Of a stretch of 64,000 nucleotides of DNA, positions 8,859 to 17,097 are shown one piece after another. The number at the start of each line of letters is the position of its first letter. Within the stretch, counting starts at the first letter, position 1. The DNA comes from CADEDH01 sp965262175 (lineage in GTDB: Bacteria > Actinomycetota > Acidimicrobiia > Acidimicrobiales > SZUA-35), in the NCBI GenBank assembly GCA_965262175.1, contig CBDHES010000002.1, forward strand, positions 62,001 to 126,000, read 5' to 3'. The position numbers and the translations under genes were made by a program. Below the pieces are notes generated by a model. It ran no database searches. It saw only the letters and a list, made by a program, of their open reading frames with translations, and was not told the DNA's origin.

Positions 8859-11333
8859 TCAGAGGGCGGCCACGTCGACATCGCCGGGGACGTCGGTCAT
8901 GAAGAAGTCGGTGTGGACCTGGTCGCTGAAGCTCTCGATATCGAGAGCCAACGCCCGAAGGGCACCGCTCGGATTGTCGCCGAGCAGGTCGTCGAGCGGC
9001 ACGGCGATCCGGTCCCTGATGTCGGTGATCATCTTCAACGCCGCCAGGTCACGGTCGTCGTCCTCTCGGGCCATCGTCGAGAGGTAGATGTTGCACCGGC
9101 CGACGCACCACGAGACCCCGCGGGGGAGCTCCGGGTCCTGGACCAGGAAGGCGATGGCATCGAGGGGGTCGATCGAGGTCTGGAAGACCCGCCGATACTC
9201 CTGGAGCGCACCGGCGGCCCGGAGCAGGTTCGACCAGTGGCGAACGGCCGGAGGGCTGGGCGCACCGACCAGTCGGGCGAAGTACACCTCGATCAGCCGG
9301 GTCGTCAGCAGCGCCCGTTCGGTCAAGCGACCGAGATGGAGGAACCGCCAACCGTCGTTGCGGAGCATCGCCGCCTCGGTGATACCGGAGAACGTCTGGG
9401 CCGACCGGCTGGCTCGGGTGAACAGCTCCTGAGGGTGCTCCCGGAGCTCCCGGGCGAAGTTCGTGGCTCGAAGCTCGGACCAGGTGTCGTTGACCGCGGT
9501 CCGCAGCTCCTCGGGGACCCGCTCCCGGATGCCCCGGAGGTTGTCCCGGGCTGCGGCCAGGCAGCTCATGATCGAACCCGGGTTGGCCTGGTCGTCGACC
9601 AGGAACCGGGTGACCGGGTAGGCCGACAGCTCCGACTCGGTCTCGTCGTACTCCTTGGTCAGGGCGAGCGCTTCGAGCAGCTCGCTCCACCGGAGGCCGG
9701 CCTCGACCGGCAGACCGGACAAGACCCCGTGGTGGGCCTCGGCCAGCAACCGGGCGGTGCCATCCATCCGCTCCAGGTATCGCCCGGTCCAGAACAGCGG
9801 CTCGGCGACCCGGGCGAGGACGACGTCGCTCGACTGGCGGCCCCGACGGTCGAGCGGGCGACTGAGGGCCGGCTCCGGGCCCGGAGCCCGCTCCACCCAC
9901 GTGTCCTTCGAGCCGCCGCCCTGCGACGAGTTGACCACGAGGGAACCCGCCCGCAAGGCGACCCGGGTCAGCCCACCGGGGAGCACGTCGATGTACTCGC
10001 CGCCGACGACGAAGGGCCGGAGATCGATGTGGCGGGGCTCCAGCCGGCCGTCGATCATCGTCGGGTGGCGGCTCAGCCGAACGACCCGCTGGGCGATGAA
10101 GCGGTTGGGCTCGGCCGTCACCGCCGCCACCACGTCGGCCACCTGCTCGTCGGTCGCCTGGGGGCCGACGAAGATGCCATAGCCACCCGATCCGTCGACG
10201 GGCTTGATCACGTAGCGGGTCGGGTCCTCGAGAATATGACGGCGAACGTCGCGGTCGCGCAGCAGGTGGGTCTCGACGTTGGGCAGGACCGGTTCCTCGC
10301 CGAGGTAGTACCGGATCATGTCGGGGACGAGCGTGTACATCGCCTTGTCGTCGGCCGCCCCGTTGCCCAGGGCGTTGGCCAGGGTGACCGCACCGGCCCG
10401 TGCCGCCCGGACCAGGCCCGGGACTCCGAGGACCGAGTCCGGCCGACCGACCTCGGGGTCGAGGAAGTCGTCGTCCACCCGCCGGTAGATGACGTCGACG
10501 CGACGCCGACCCCGGGTCGTCCGCATGTAGACGGCCTCGCCCTCGACGACGAGGTCTCGCCCGTCGACGAGGGGGATGCCCATGTTCTGGGCCAGGAAGG
10601 CATGCTCGAAGTACGCCGAGTTGTACACCCCGGGGGTGAGCACGACGACCGTCGGCGACGGCCGGGCTTCGGGGGGAGCGATCGACTGGAGCGCCTCCAG
10701 CAGCAGGGTCGGATACTGCTCGACCGAGCGTATGTTGACGTCGCCCATGAGCTTCGGCATGAGGCGGGTCATCGCCAGCCGGTTCTCCAGCACGTACGAC
10801 ACGCCGCTCGGGATCCGGAGGTTGTCCTCGAGGACGAGATAGCTGCCATCGTCGTCGCGGACCAGGTCGATACCGGCCACGAGGGCCCGGGCGTTGAACG
10901 GCTGAGGAACGCCGACCGCCACCTCGGAGTAGCCGTCGGCCGCCTCCACCAGTTCCTTGGGAACGATGCCGTCGCGCACGATGGCCGCCTCGCCGTCGTA
11001 CAGATCGCCGAGGAAGAGGTTGAGGGCCCGGACCCGCTGGATGAGGCCGAGCTCGATGCGGTGCCAATCGTCGACCGAGATCACCCGGGGGAACAGGTCG
11101 AGGGGGAACGTCCGCTCGTTGCCGTCACCCTCGCCATAGACGGTGAAGGTGATGTCCCGGGTGCGGAACATCGTGTCCTTGAGCTGCTGGCGACGGATCA
11201 ACTCGTCGGTCCCGAGGACCCCGATCCGGTGAGCGATCTTGTGATAGTCGGCCCGGACCGACCCTCGAGCCAACGCCACCTCGTCGAAAAAGGCGCCGGG
11301 ATCATAGTCGGCAAGGGGCCCGCTCTCTGCCAT
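8859..11333 (-). CDS. Circularly permuted type-2 ATP-grasp / alpha-E fusion protein
   Basis: This 824-residue protein joins two partners usually encoded separately. Residues about 1-480 are a circularly permuted ATP-grasp ligase (LEDNLRIPSGVSYVLENR, RRVDVIYRRVDDDFLDP, YVIKPVDGSGGYGIFVG). Residues about 505-824 are an alpha-E (DUF403) helical domain starting LARVAEPLFWTGRYLERMD. ATP-grasp enzymes of this class are predicted to make peptide or amide bonds. Known linkage to Anbu suggests a peptide-modification and breakdown cycle. The start is chosen because TATTGT ends six bases upstream, a leaderless -10, and homology begins soon after. The usual transglutaminase-like partner is not in the window. 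Confidence 0.88.
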   Translation of the reverse strand: MAESGPLADYDPGAFFDEVALARGSVRADYHKIAHRIGVLGTDELIRRQQLKDTMFRTRDITFTVYGEGDGNERTFPLDLFPRVISVDDWHRIELGLIQRVRALNLFLGDLYDGEAAIVRDGIVPKELVEAADGYSEVAVGVPQPFNARALVAGIDLVRDDDGSYLVLEDNLRIPSGVSYVLENRLAMTRLMPKLMGDVNIRSVEQYPTLLLEALQSIAPPEARPSPTVVVLTPGVYNSAYFEHAFLAQNMGIPLVDGRDLVVEGEAVYMRTTRGRRRVDVIYRRVDDDFLDPEVGRPDSVLGVPGLVRAARAGAVTLANALGNGAADDKAMYTLVPDMIRYYLGEEPVLPNVETHLLRDRDVRRHILEDPTRYVIKPVDGSGGYGIFVGPQATDEQVADVVAAVTAEPNRFIAQRVVRLSRHPTMIDGRLEPRHIDLRPFVVGGEYIDVLPGGLTRVALRAGSLVVNSSQGGGSKDTWVERAPGPEPALSRPLDRRGRQSSDVVLARVAEPLFWTGRYLERMDGTARLLAEAHHGVLSGLPVEAGLRWSELLEALALTKEYDETESELSAYPVTRFLVDDQANPGSIMSCLAAARDNLRGIRERVPEELRTAVNDTWSELRATNFARELREHPQELFTRASRSAQTFSGITEAAMLRNDGWRFLHLGRLTERALLTTRLIEVYFARLVGAPSPPAVRHWSNLLRAAGALQEYRRVFQTSIDPLDAIAFLVQDPELPRGVSWCVGRCNIYLSTMAREDDDRDLAALKMITDIRDRIAVPLDDLLGDNPSGALRALALDIESFSDQVHTDFFMTDVPGDVDVAAL

Positions 11334-11339
11334 GGACCG

Positions 11340-11345
11340 ACAATA
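11340..11345 (-). promoter_or_regulatory. Leaderless -10 element for the ATP-grasp/alpha-E gene
   Basis: TATTGT on the minus strand ends six bases before the ATG. It supports that start over an ATG 18 bases upstream. Confidence 0.5.
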
Positions 11346-11450
11346 CTCCATGAGGTCCCGACAGAACTCGGTCAGGTTGGGGCTGATTGAGGCCTGCACA
11401 TTGCCAGTGGTCGGCACCACCGGGGCCCCGATGAGGGGATCTGGGCGGTC

Positions 11451-11456
11451 TACACT
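11451..11456 (+). promoter_or_regulatory. Leaderless -10 element for the membrane protein gene
   Basis: TACACT ends seven bases before the GTG start. No Shine-Dalgarno sequence is present. It is divergent from the ATP-grasp promoter about 110 bp away. Confidence 0.5.
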
Positions 11457-11463
11457 GTCCGAT

Positions 11464-12081
11464 GTGACCTCGGCCTTGCGCCGCTCGCTCCCGACCGCCC
11501 GGACGATCGTTCGACGGTCCGCGCCCGGACCGGTTCCGATGGGGTGGATCGTCGCACCTGGCCTGTCGGCACTGCTGGCCCTGGTGGTCCACGAGGTGGC
11601 GTATCTGGCGGCATACCCGGTCGGAGCGATGCGGGTCGAGGCGCTCGGCCGCCACGCCCACCTCCCGACACTGTGGGCGGTGGTGACACCGATCGCCGTG
11701 GTGGCGGTCGCCGTCTTCATCATTCGACAGCTCCGCCAGCTGTCGATCACCCCCCGCACCGGGTGGCGGTCGGTGGCGGCGGGAGGCGGGGCGCTGTTCG
11801 CGCTCCAGGAGACGATCGAGGCTGCGGTCCACCTCGGTTCGCCGGCCGCCGTCATCACCAACCCTGCGCTGTGGATCGGGCTCGCCGCAGTGCCCGGGCT
11901 GGCGGCGCTCATGGTGCAGGGCCTCTGCCACACCTCGGCGCTGATCGCCCTCTTCCTTCGCCTGCCGGCGTCCCTTCCCCGCTCGGCAGCCATCCGTTCA
12001 CGTCCAACCCGGCTCGCCCCCGTCGAATGTCGGTGGCTCGGGTCCATTCCGGCTCGGGGTCCCCCCGGTTCGCGCTTCTGA
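11464..12081 (+). CDS. Four-helix membrane protein of unknown function
   Basis: I do not recognise this protein of about 205 residues. Hydrophobic segments are visible at about 26-46 (VAPGLSALLALVVHEVAYLA), 65-85 (LWAVVTPIAVVAVAVFII), 100-115 and 128-160 (LWIGLAAVPGLAALMVQGL, then SALIALFLRL). The second and fourth helices are flanked by Arg. The basic, Pro-rich tail of about 40 residues is unusual and could reflect an over-long frame. The GTG start is supported by the -10 element upstream; an ATG 75 bases on is possible. It precedes the His-rich lipoprotein by 41 bp in the same direction, so it probably belongs to that unit. A metal-related role is a guess. Confidence 0.55.
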   Translation: MTSALRRSLPTARTIVRRSAPGPVPMGWIVAPGLSALLALVVHEVAYLAAYPVGAMRVEALGRHAHLPTLWAVVTPIAVVAVAVFIIRQLRQLSITPRTGWRSVAAGGGALFALQETIEAAVHLGSPAAVITNPALWIGLAAVPGLAALMVQGLCHTSALIALFLRLPASLPRSAAIRSRPTRLAPVECRWLGSIPARGPPGSRF

Positions 12082-12122
12082 CGATCAGCAAGCGAACGAA
12101 CCGACAACGAAAGGACCCCAGA

Positions 12123-13415
12123 ATGTCTACGACCTCTTCTACCGCGCCCCTGTACTCGGCGGGCGTTGCCAGGCTGCTGGCCCTCCTCCTGACCATCACG
12201 CTCGTGGCCGCGGCGTGCGGGAGCGACGACGGCGACGACACCACGGCCGGCACCTCGGCCGATGGCGCCGCCGACACCCCCTCCGATACCTCAAGCTCCG
12301 ACGAAGCTGAGATGGACGAGATGGACGAGATGGCCATGGACGACGATGAGCATGGCCACGATCACGATCACGACCACAGCGACGTGATCGAGGTCCCGGA
12401 GGGCATGACGATCCCCTCGATCGACATCCGCCTCGAGCCGGACCCCAAGGCCGGTGTCAACCTGTTCGTCGACGTCGCCGACTTCGAGATCGCCCCGCTG
12501 GCGGCGAGCACCGAGGCCGTCGACGGGCAGGGCCACCTCCATCTCTACGTCGACGGCGAGCGGATCGGGCGGTTCTACAACACCGCCATGCACCTCGACC
12601 TCGAACCCGGCGATCACGAGGTGACCGTCGAGATCAGCGCCAACAACCACTCGCCCTACGCCGTCGACGGGGAGCCGATCGTCGCCACCGACACGATCAC
12701 CGTCCCCGAGATCGAGGGCGGCCACAGCCACGGCGACGGGGAGACCTTCGAGGCGACCGGCGACGCGCCGACGCTGGCCGTCGAGGTGTTCGAGGACCCG
12801 AAGTCGGGGTGGAACCTCCAGCTCCTGACCACCGACTTCACGTTCGCCCCCGAGGCGGCCAGCACCGAGGCCGTCGAGGGTGAGGGTCATGCCCACCTCT
12901 ACATCGATGGGGTCAAGCAGGGCCGTATCTATGGCGAGTGGTGGCACCTCGGTGACCTACCCGAAGGGGATCACGAGATCACCGTCGAGCTCTCGGCAAA
13001 CGACCACCGGCCCTACGGCGTCGACGGCGAACCGATCACGGCCACCGTCACCGTCACCGGGACCGGCGACGACGGTCACGACAGCGACGGTCACGGCGGC
13101 GACGGCGACGAGATGGATGACAGCGGCGACCCGGAGGCGGCCGGGGCCGACGGGACGGTGATCGAGGCATCGGTCACCGGCGACGAGGTCGACACCGCCA
13201 GCACCCGCTACGAGGTGCCGTTGGGTGCGACCGTGACGATCGCCGTCTCCAGCGACCGGGACGAGCACGTCCATCTCCACGGCTACGACCTGCTGGCCGA
13301 CATCGCCGCCGGATCGACCGGGGAGATCACCTTCGAGGCCGACATCCCCGGCACCTTCGAGGTCGAGCTGGAGGACTCGGCGCTGTTCCTGTTCGAGGTC
13401 ACGGTGACGCCATGA
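12123..13415 (+). CDS. His/Asp-rich lipoprotein with duplicated domain and cupredoxin-like C-terminus
   Basis: This is a 430-residue exported lipoprotein; the signal ends in a lipobox (LVAAAC) at about residue 36. An acidic linker carries Met repeats (MDEMDEMAM) and a His cluster (EHGHDHDHDHSD), both typical metal-binding sequence. Two homologous domains of about 110 residues follow: GHLHLYVDGERIGRFYN and GHAHLYIDGVKQGRIYG, each ending in a PxxVDGEPI strand. The last 75 residues (RYEVPLGATVTIAVSSDRDE, then HVHLHGYD) resemble a cupredoxin-like beta-sandwich. AAAGGA lies about eight bases before the ATG. The next gene overlaps it by four bases. Periplasmic or cell-surface copper binding is inferred. 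Confidence 0.78.
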   Translation: MSTTSSTAPLYSAGVARLLALLLTITLVAAACGSDDGDDTTAGTSADGAADTPSDTSSSDEAEMDEMDEMAMDDDEHGHDHDHDHSDVIEVPEGMTIPSIDIRLEPDPKAGVNLFVDVADFEIAPLAASTEAVDGQGHLHLYVDGERIGRFYNTAMHLDLEPGDHEVTVEISANNHSPYAVDGEPIVATDTITVPEIEGGHSHGDGETFEATGDAPTLAVEVFEDPKSGWNLQLLTTDFTFAPEAASTEAVEGEGHAHLYIDGVKQGRIYGEWWHLGDLPEGDHEITVELSANDHRPYGVDGEPITATVTVTGTGDDGHDSDGHGGDGDEMDDSGDPEAAGADGTVIEASVTGDEVDTASTRYEVPLGATVTIAVSSDRDEHVHLHGYDLLADIAAGSTGEITFEADIPGTFEVELEDSALFLFEVTVTP

Positions 13416-14746
13416 TGCTGGCCCACGGCGTCGGCTCCCGGGGTGATCTCCCCCTCCCGTTGTGGATGTTCACCTGGGCCGCCGCCATCACCCTGGTCGG
13501 GTCCTTCGTCGCCCTCGGCGTGCTGTGGACCCGACCGCAGCTCGTCGCCGCGGCGCAGGGGCGAACGTTGGCGGTCGGGTCGACCCCGGTGTCGGGTCAG
13601 CGTCGCCTTCCGGCGGCGCTGACCGTCGTCCAGGCGGTCGGCCGGACCGTGGCGCTGGCCCTGTTCGTCGTCTCGTTGTGGGCCGGACTCTTCGGGACCA
13701 ACGACACCAGCAACAACCTCCTCCCCGTCACCCTCTACGTGGTGGTGTGGGTCGGGGCCCAGCTGGTGGGGGGCCTGATCGGTGACGTGTGGGGGGCCAT
13801 CAGCCCCCTCACCACGGTGGCGATCGGGGCCGAGCACCTCGGCCGGGCGATCGGCGTGCCGACCGGCCAGCCTCCGGCCTGGCTCGGACAGTGGCCGGCG
13901 GCGGCAGGTCTGTTCGTCTTCCTCTTCTACGAGCTGGCCCACCCGTCGGGGTCGGCTCCCCGCACCCTGGGGTGGATGCTGCTGGTCCACACCGTGGTCT
14001 GTGCCGGGCTGGCGATGGTCTGGGGCGCCCGGTGGGTGGCCGACAACGAGCCGTTCGCCGCCCTGTTCGCCATGATCGGGTCGATGGCCCCGCTGTTCGT
14101 GACCGAGGGCCGGTTCGCCGTGCGGGCACCGATGGCAGGGCTGGCCACCATGCCGGTCAAGGCCGGGACGCTGGCCACCCTCCTGGTGGTGCTCGGCGGC
14201 ACGACCTACGACGGGTTCTCGGAGAGCGAGATCGGGCGGGACGTTCTGGGTCGGACCTCGGGCTGGGGCGGCGCCATCACCGAGACCTGGGCCCTCGGGG
14301 CGTCGGTCCTCGTGATCGCCGCCCTCTACGGGGTCGGCGTGTGGTGGACCTCCCGGGTCACGGAGATGAGCGTCGGCGAGGCGGCCCAGGCGTTCGCGCC
14401 GTCGCTGGTACCGATCGTGTTCGGGTATGCCATCGCCCACTACGCCCAGTTGCTCGTCGACGAGACCCAGAGCTTCGTGTTCCGGCTCTCGGATCCCGGC
14501 GGGTTGGGGTGGGACCTGTTCGGCGGCGCCGACGGGCGGATCGACTTCAACCTGATCAGCGTCGACCTGATCGCCTGGATCCAGGTCCTGGCGATCCTGT
14601 TCGGTCACGTCGGCGCCATCCTGGTCGCTCACGATCGGGCCATCGAGCGGTTCGCCCCCGGCGAGTCACTCCGCAGCCAGTTCGCCATGCTGCTGGTGAT
14701 GGTGGCCTACTCGACGCTGGGGCTCTGGCTCCTGCTGAACGCCTGA
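13412..14746 (+). CDS. Polytopic membrane protein, possibly of the 'fenitrothion hydrolase' family
   Basis: This 444-residue integral membrane protein has roughly ten hydrophobic segments, for example MFTWAAAITLVGSFVALGVL, LYVVVWVGAQLVGGLIGDVW and IQVLAILFGHVGAILVAHDR. It starts with AHGVGSRGDLPLPLW, resembling actinobacterial proteins labelled fenitrothion hydrolase. That label comes from one enzyme, and substrate transfer is not justified. Conserved-looking His/Asp residues in helices (FGYAIAHYAQLLVDETQ, LFGHVGA, VAHDR) could bind metal or heme. ATGA overlap with the His-rich lipoprotein implies translational coupling, so the two likely work together, perhaps in metal handling. Confidence 0.6.
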   Translation: MMLAHGVGSRGDLPLPLWMFTWAAAITLVGSFVALGVLWTRPQLVAAAQGRTLAVGSTPVSGQRRLPAALTVVQAVGRTVALALFVVSLWAGLFGTNDTSNNLLPVTLYVVVWVGAQLVGGLIGDVWGAISPLTTVAIGAEHLGRAIGVPTGQPPAWLGQWPAAAGLFVFLFYELAHPSGSAPRTLGWMLLVHTVVCAGLAMVWGARWVADNEPFAALFAMIGSMAPLFVTEGRFAVRAPMAGLATMPVKAGTLATLLVVLGGTTYDGFSESEIGRDVLGRTSGWGGAITETWALGASVLVIAALYGVGVWWTSRVTEMSVGEAAQAFAPSLVPIVFGYAIAHYAQLLVDETQSFVFRLSDPGGLGWDLFGGADGRIDFNLISVDLIAWIQVLAILFGHVGAILVAHDRAIERFAPGESLRSQFAMLLVMVAYSTLGLWLLLNA

Positions 14747-14770
14747 GCCCGTGCCCATGGCGGGCCGTCG

Positions 14771-15172
14771 TCATCTCCTCAGCCGGCGGAGCTGGGACTC
14801 GAGCTGACGGCGGGCCCGCCGCTGGCCGCCCCGTTCGGTGATCGCCACCGAGAGCGCTTCGAGGGCGGCGATCACGACGGGGCGATTGGGCTCCCAGCCT
14901 CGGAGCTCACAGGCGTCGAGCCAGTCGCCCGCGTTGCGGTGACCCCGTTCGGCGTTACATCGACGACACGCCGCGACCTCGTTCTCGATCCAGCTCGGGC
15001 CGCCCTTCAACCGGGGGATCAGGTGCTCGGTGGTCGGGGTGACCAGCCCGGCGAAGGGCCGGCGGCACCAGACACACTCGGCTCCATCCCGCCCGATGAT
15101 CGCTTCCCGCCGCCGTCGCCGGTTCAACGGGCGGTCGTGGTCGATCGGCGGCAGCCCGGCGCCCTCGGCCAC
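14771..15172 (-). CDS. HNH endonuclease domain protein
   Basis: This small protein of about 133 residues has an HNH nuclease core. It comprises zinc-type Cys pairs (CVWC and CRRC), the TEHLIPRLKGGP segment carrying the catalytic His, and Asn in IENEVAACRRCNAERG. The fold cuts DNA; the biological target here is unknown. Residues after the core are basic and helical. The GTG start lies 10 bp after the stop of the amidase gene; a longer frame upstream would overlap that gene and looks out-of-phase. Many such free-standing HNH proteins are chromosomal and not linked to phage; no phage genes are seen nearby. Confidence 0.75.
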   Translation of the reverse strand: MAEGAGLPPIDHDRPLNRRRRREAIIGRDGAECVWCRRPFAGLVTPTTEHLIPRLKGGPSWIENEVAACRRCNAERGHRNAGDWLDACELRGWEPNRPVVIAALEALSVAITERGGQRRARRQLESQLRRLRR

Positions 15173-15182
15173 GGTGACGACG

Positions 15183-16145
15183 TCAGGGCTGGTCGGCGGG
15201 ATCGAGCCGGAACCCGAGCGCCTCGGCGAAGCTGGAGAAGCCGGCCCGGGCCTGCTCGAGCTTGGCCCGGGCATCCTCCGCTTCCAGCTCGGCGATGCGA
15301 GCCTCGAGCGTCCCGATCCGGGTCGTGGCCTCGGCCAGGGAGGCCCGGGCCGCGTCGCGCTCGGCGATGGCCGCGTCGCGCTCGTCGAAGATCTCGTCCC
15401 GCTCCTGACGGGCCAGGTTCCGATCGTTGTTGAGGGCGACCAGGGCCCCGTGGCTGCCGACGTACCAATCGGCGTCGATCGGCCCCCGGTAGAAGCCCTC
15501 GGTCGCCAAGAGCCGCTGCGACTCCTCGATCAGCGGCTTGCGGTTGCCGCGTACGCACCATTCGTCCACCGGTGGGCCTCCTGGGTTCTGCGAGTACTGG
15601 GTGTAGAGCTGGAAGAACCGCGACCAGGGGAAGTCCCGCCCCGGATCGCTGCGCCGGCCCGGGTCGAGGTCGACATGGCCGATGAAGCCGGCCGCCCCGT
15701 TCCGGTACTGGCTGGGGGTGATCTTGCGGGCCGGGACCGTGACCCCGACGGTCTCGGTGACCCACGCCGCCATCGAGGCCGCCTCGAGGGCCCCGTTGCG
15801 GAGGGCCCCGTCGACCCACCGATCGGGCAGGCGGGACCACTGCGACGCCTGGCAGGCGAAGGACAGGCCCAGCGACCACCGGTTGCCACCGGTCCCCTCG
15901 TGGAACATCTCCCACTCGTACCGGCCGACCTCGACGATCGAGTCGGAGTCGACCACCGAGTGGTATGACCCGGGGGCGTCGGTCCGCTGCGAGATGAATC
16001 GAGCGACCGCTTCGGCGCCGCTGTCGGGAAGGGTGGTGTCGGTGGTGTTCTCGGCGGTGTGGACCACGATCGCCCCGGTGACCGCCGCCCGCCGGGTACG
16101 GCGGAACTGCGACCGTGCCGGTGGGTTGTCCTCCAGGTAGACCAC
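15183..16145 (-). CDS. N-acetylmuramoyl-L-alanine amidase (Amidase_2/PGRP) with C-terminal coiled coil
   Basis: This 320-residue zinc amidase is predicted to cleave the MurNAc-L-Ala bond of peptidoglycan. The Amidase_2 landmarks are VVHTAENTTD (first His), SYHSVVDSD, EWEMFHEG, and HVDLDPGRRSDPGRDFPW with the last His and DPG signature. After residue 225 the chain becomes a heptad-rich helix of about 60 residues (NLARQERDEIFDERDAAIAE), probably a coiled coil. No export signal is seen, so it may be released by other means or act in recycling. The GTG start has a TATGCT six bases upstream, a leaderless pattern. Confidence 0.85.
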   Translation of the reverse strand: MVYLEDNPPARSQFRRTRRAAVTGAIVVHTAENTTDTTLPDSGAEAVARFISQRTDAPGSYHSVVDSDSIVEVGRYEWEMFHEGTGGNRWSLGLSFACQASQWSRLPDRWVDGALRNGALEAASMAAWVTETVGVTVPARKITPSQYRNGAAGFIGHVDLDPGRRSDPGRDFPWSRFFQLYTQYSQNPGGPPVDEWCVRGNRKPLIEESQRLLATEGFYRGPIDADWYVGSHGALVALNNDRNLARQERDEIFDERDAAIAERDAARASLAEATTRIGTLEARIAELEAEDARAKLEQARAGFSSFAEALGFRLDPADQP

Positions 16146-16151
16146 GGGCGC

Positions 16152-16157
16152 AGCATA
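16152..16157 (-). promoter_or_regulatory. Leaderless -10 element for the PGRP-type amidase
   Basis: TATGCT ends six bases before the GTG start; there is no Shine-Dalgarno sequence. Confidence 0.45.
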
Positions 16158-16173
16158 GACCCGGACGGTGACG

Positions 16174-16206
16174 GTGTTGGGCCGGACGATGGGTCCGGCC
16201 CAACAC
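16174..16206 (-). terminator. Strong hairpin downstream of the FAH-family gene
   Basis: A perfect 13-bp inverted repeat (GTGTTGGGCCGGA and its complement) surrounds a 7-base loop, 14 bp past the FAH stop codon and just before the amidase promoter. It is the strongest intergenic hairpin I found. It should isolate the two units. Confidence 0.65.
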
Positions 16207-16219
16207 GGTCGCCGATCGA

Positions 16220-17035
16220 TCAGACGATGGCGGTACGGAGCACGCCGATGCCCTCGATCTCGACCTCGACGGTGTCCCCCGCCGTCATCAACCGGGGCGG
16301 GTCCATGGCGTGGCCCACCCCCTCGGGGGTGCCGGTGGCGATCACGTCGCCCGGCCGCAGTGTGACGCAGCGGGTGATGTACTCGATGGTCTCGTCGATC
16401 TTGAACAGCATCCGGTCGGTCGTCGAGGACTGCATCGTCTCGCCGTTGACCCGGGTGGCGAGGGCCTTCCCATACGGATCGCCGTAGGCGTCGGCCCGGA
16501 CGACGACCGGTCCGATCGGCCCCGAGCCGTCGGCGTTCTTGCCCAGTGCCCATTGGCTGGTCGCCCGCTGGTGGGTCCGGGCGCTGATGTCGTTGAGGAT
16601 GGTGTAGCCGAAGATGCCGTCCATGGCCGAGGCGGCCGGGGTGTCGACCAGCTCGGCGCCGATCACCACCGCCAGCTCGACCTCCCAGTCGAGGCCCGGC
16701 TCGCCGGACGGGACCGGGATCGCGTCGCCGTCGGACGACAACGCGGCGTACCACCGGGCGAAGATGTTGGGCGCCGGCGGTCGCGTCGAACCGGTCTCCT
16801 CGACGTGGGATTGGTAGTTGAGACCGAGGCAGAGGATCTTGGCCGTCGTCGGCACCGGCGGAACCAGCGCCACCTCGGCCCGGGGGACGACGGGTTGGCC
16901 GATCGGCGAGGCGTCGCGCCACCGATCGAGGTCTCCGTAGAACTCCTCGACGGTCGCCAGCCGGGTGACGGTGTCGTCGTCGCCCACCACTCCGATGCAG
17001 TTCTCGCCGTCGTGGCGGAATCCCAGGTAGCGCAT
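16220..17035 (-). CDS. Fumarylacetoacetate hydrolase (FAH) family protein
   Basis: This 271-residue protein is a FAH-superfamily enzyme acting on 2-oxo or acylpyruvate-type substrates in aromatic catabolism or C-C hydrolysis. Landmarks are ILCLGLNYQSHVEE, the metal-binding DWEVELAVVIG (E-x-E), GYTILNDISART and DVIATGTPEGVG near the C-terminus. Length is typical. The ATG follows a GGAAGGAA motif by a few bases. TAGGGT at 17069-17074 could be the -10 element. The glutathionyl-hydroquinone reductase gene upstream points the same way, suggesting quinone or aromatic metabolism, but the exact substrate is not readable. Confidence 0.9.
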   Translation of the reverse strand: MRYLGFRHDGENCIGVVGDDDTVTRLATVEEFYGDLDRWRDASPIGQPVVPRAEVALVPPVPTTAKILCLGLNYQSHVEETGSTRPPAPNIFARWYAALSSDGDAIPVPSGEPGLDWEVELAVVIGAELVDTPAASAMDGIFGYTILNDISARTHQRATSQWALGKNADGSGPIGPVVVRADAYGDPYGKALATRVNGETMQSSTTDRMLFKIDETIEYITRCVTLRPGDVIATGTPEGVGHAMDPPRLMTAGDTVEVEIEGIGVLRTAIV

Positions 17036-17097
17036 GTCGTTCCTTCCGACCGGGTGCTCGATGGCGAGACCCTAGCCCCGGTCTCGCCGGGCCGGCG

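Noticed and set aside
11334..12107. Extension of the ATP-grasp frame up to 12107
   Set aside because: The extra 258 residues have no homology, overlap the divergent membrane gene and pass the leaderless promoter.
13412..14746. Naming the polytopic protein an organophosphate hydrolase
   Set aside because: Resemblance is to a loosely labelled family; no catalytic motif could be confirmed.
14771..15172. Phage remnant or homing element
   Set aside because: The HNH gene stands alone, follows a housekeeping-type amidase and shows no phage neighbours or repeats.
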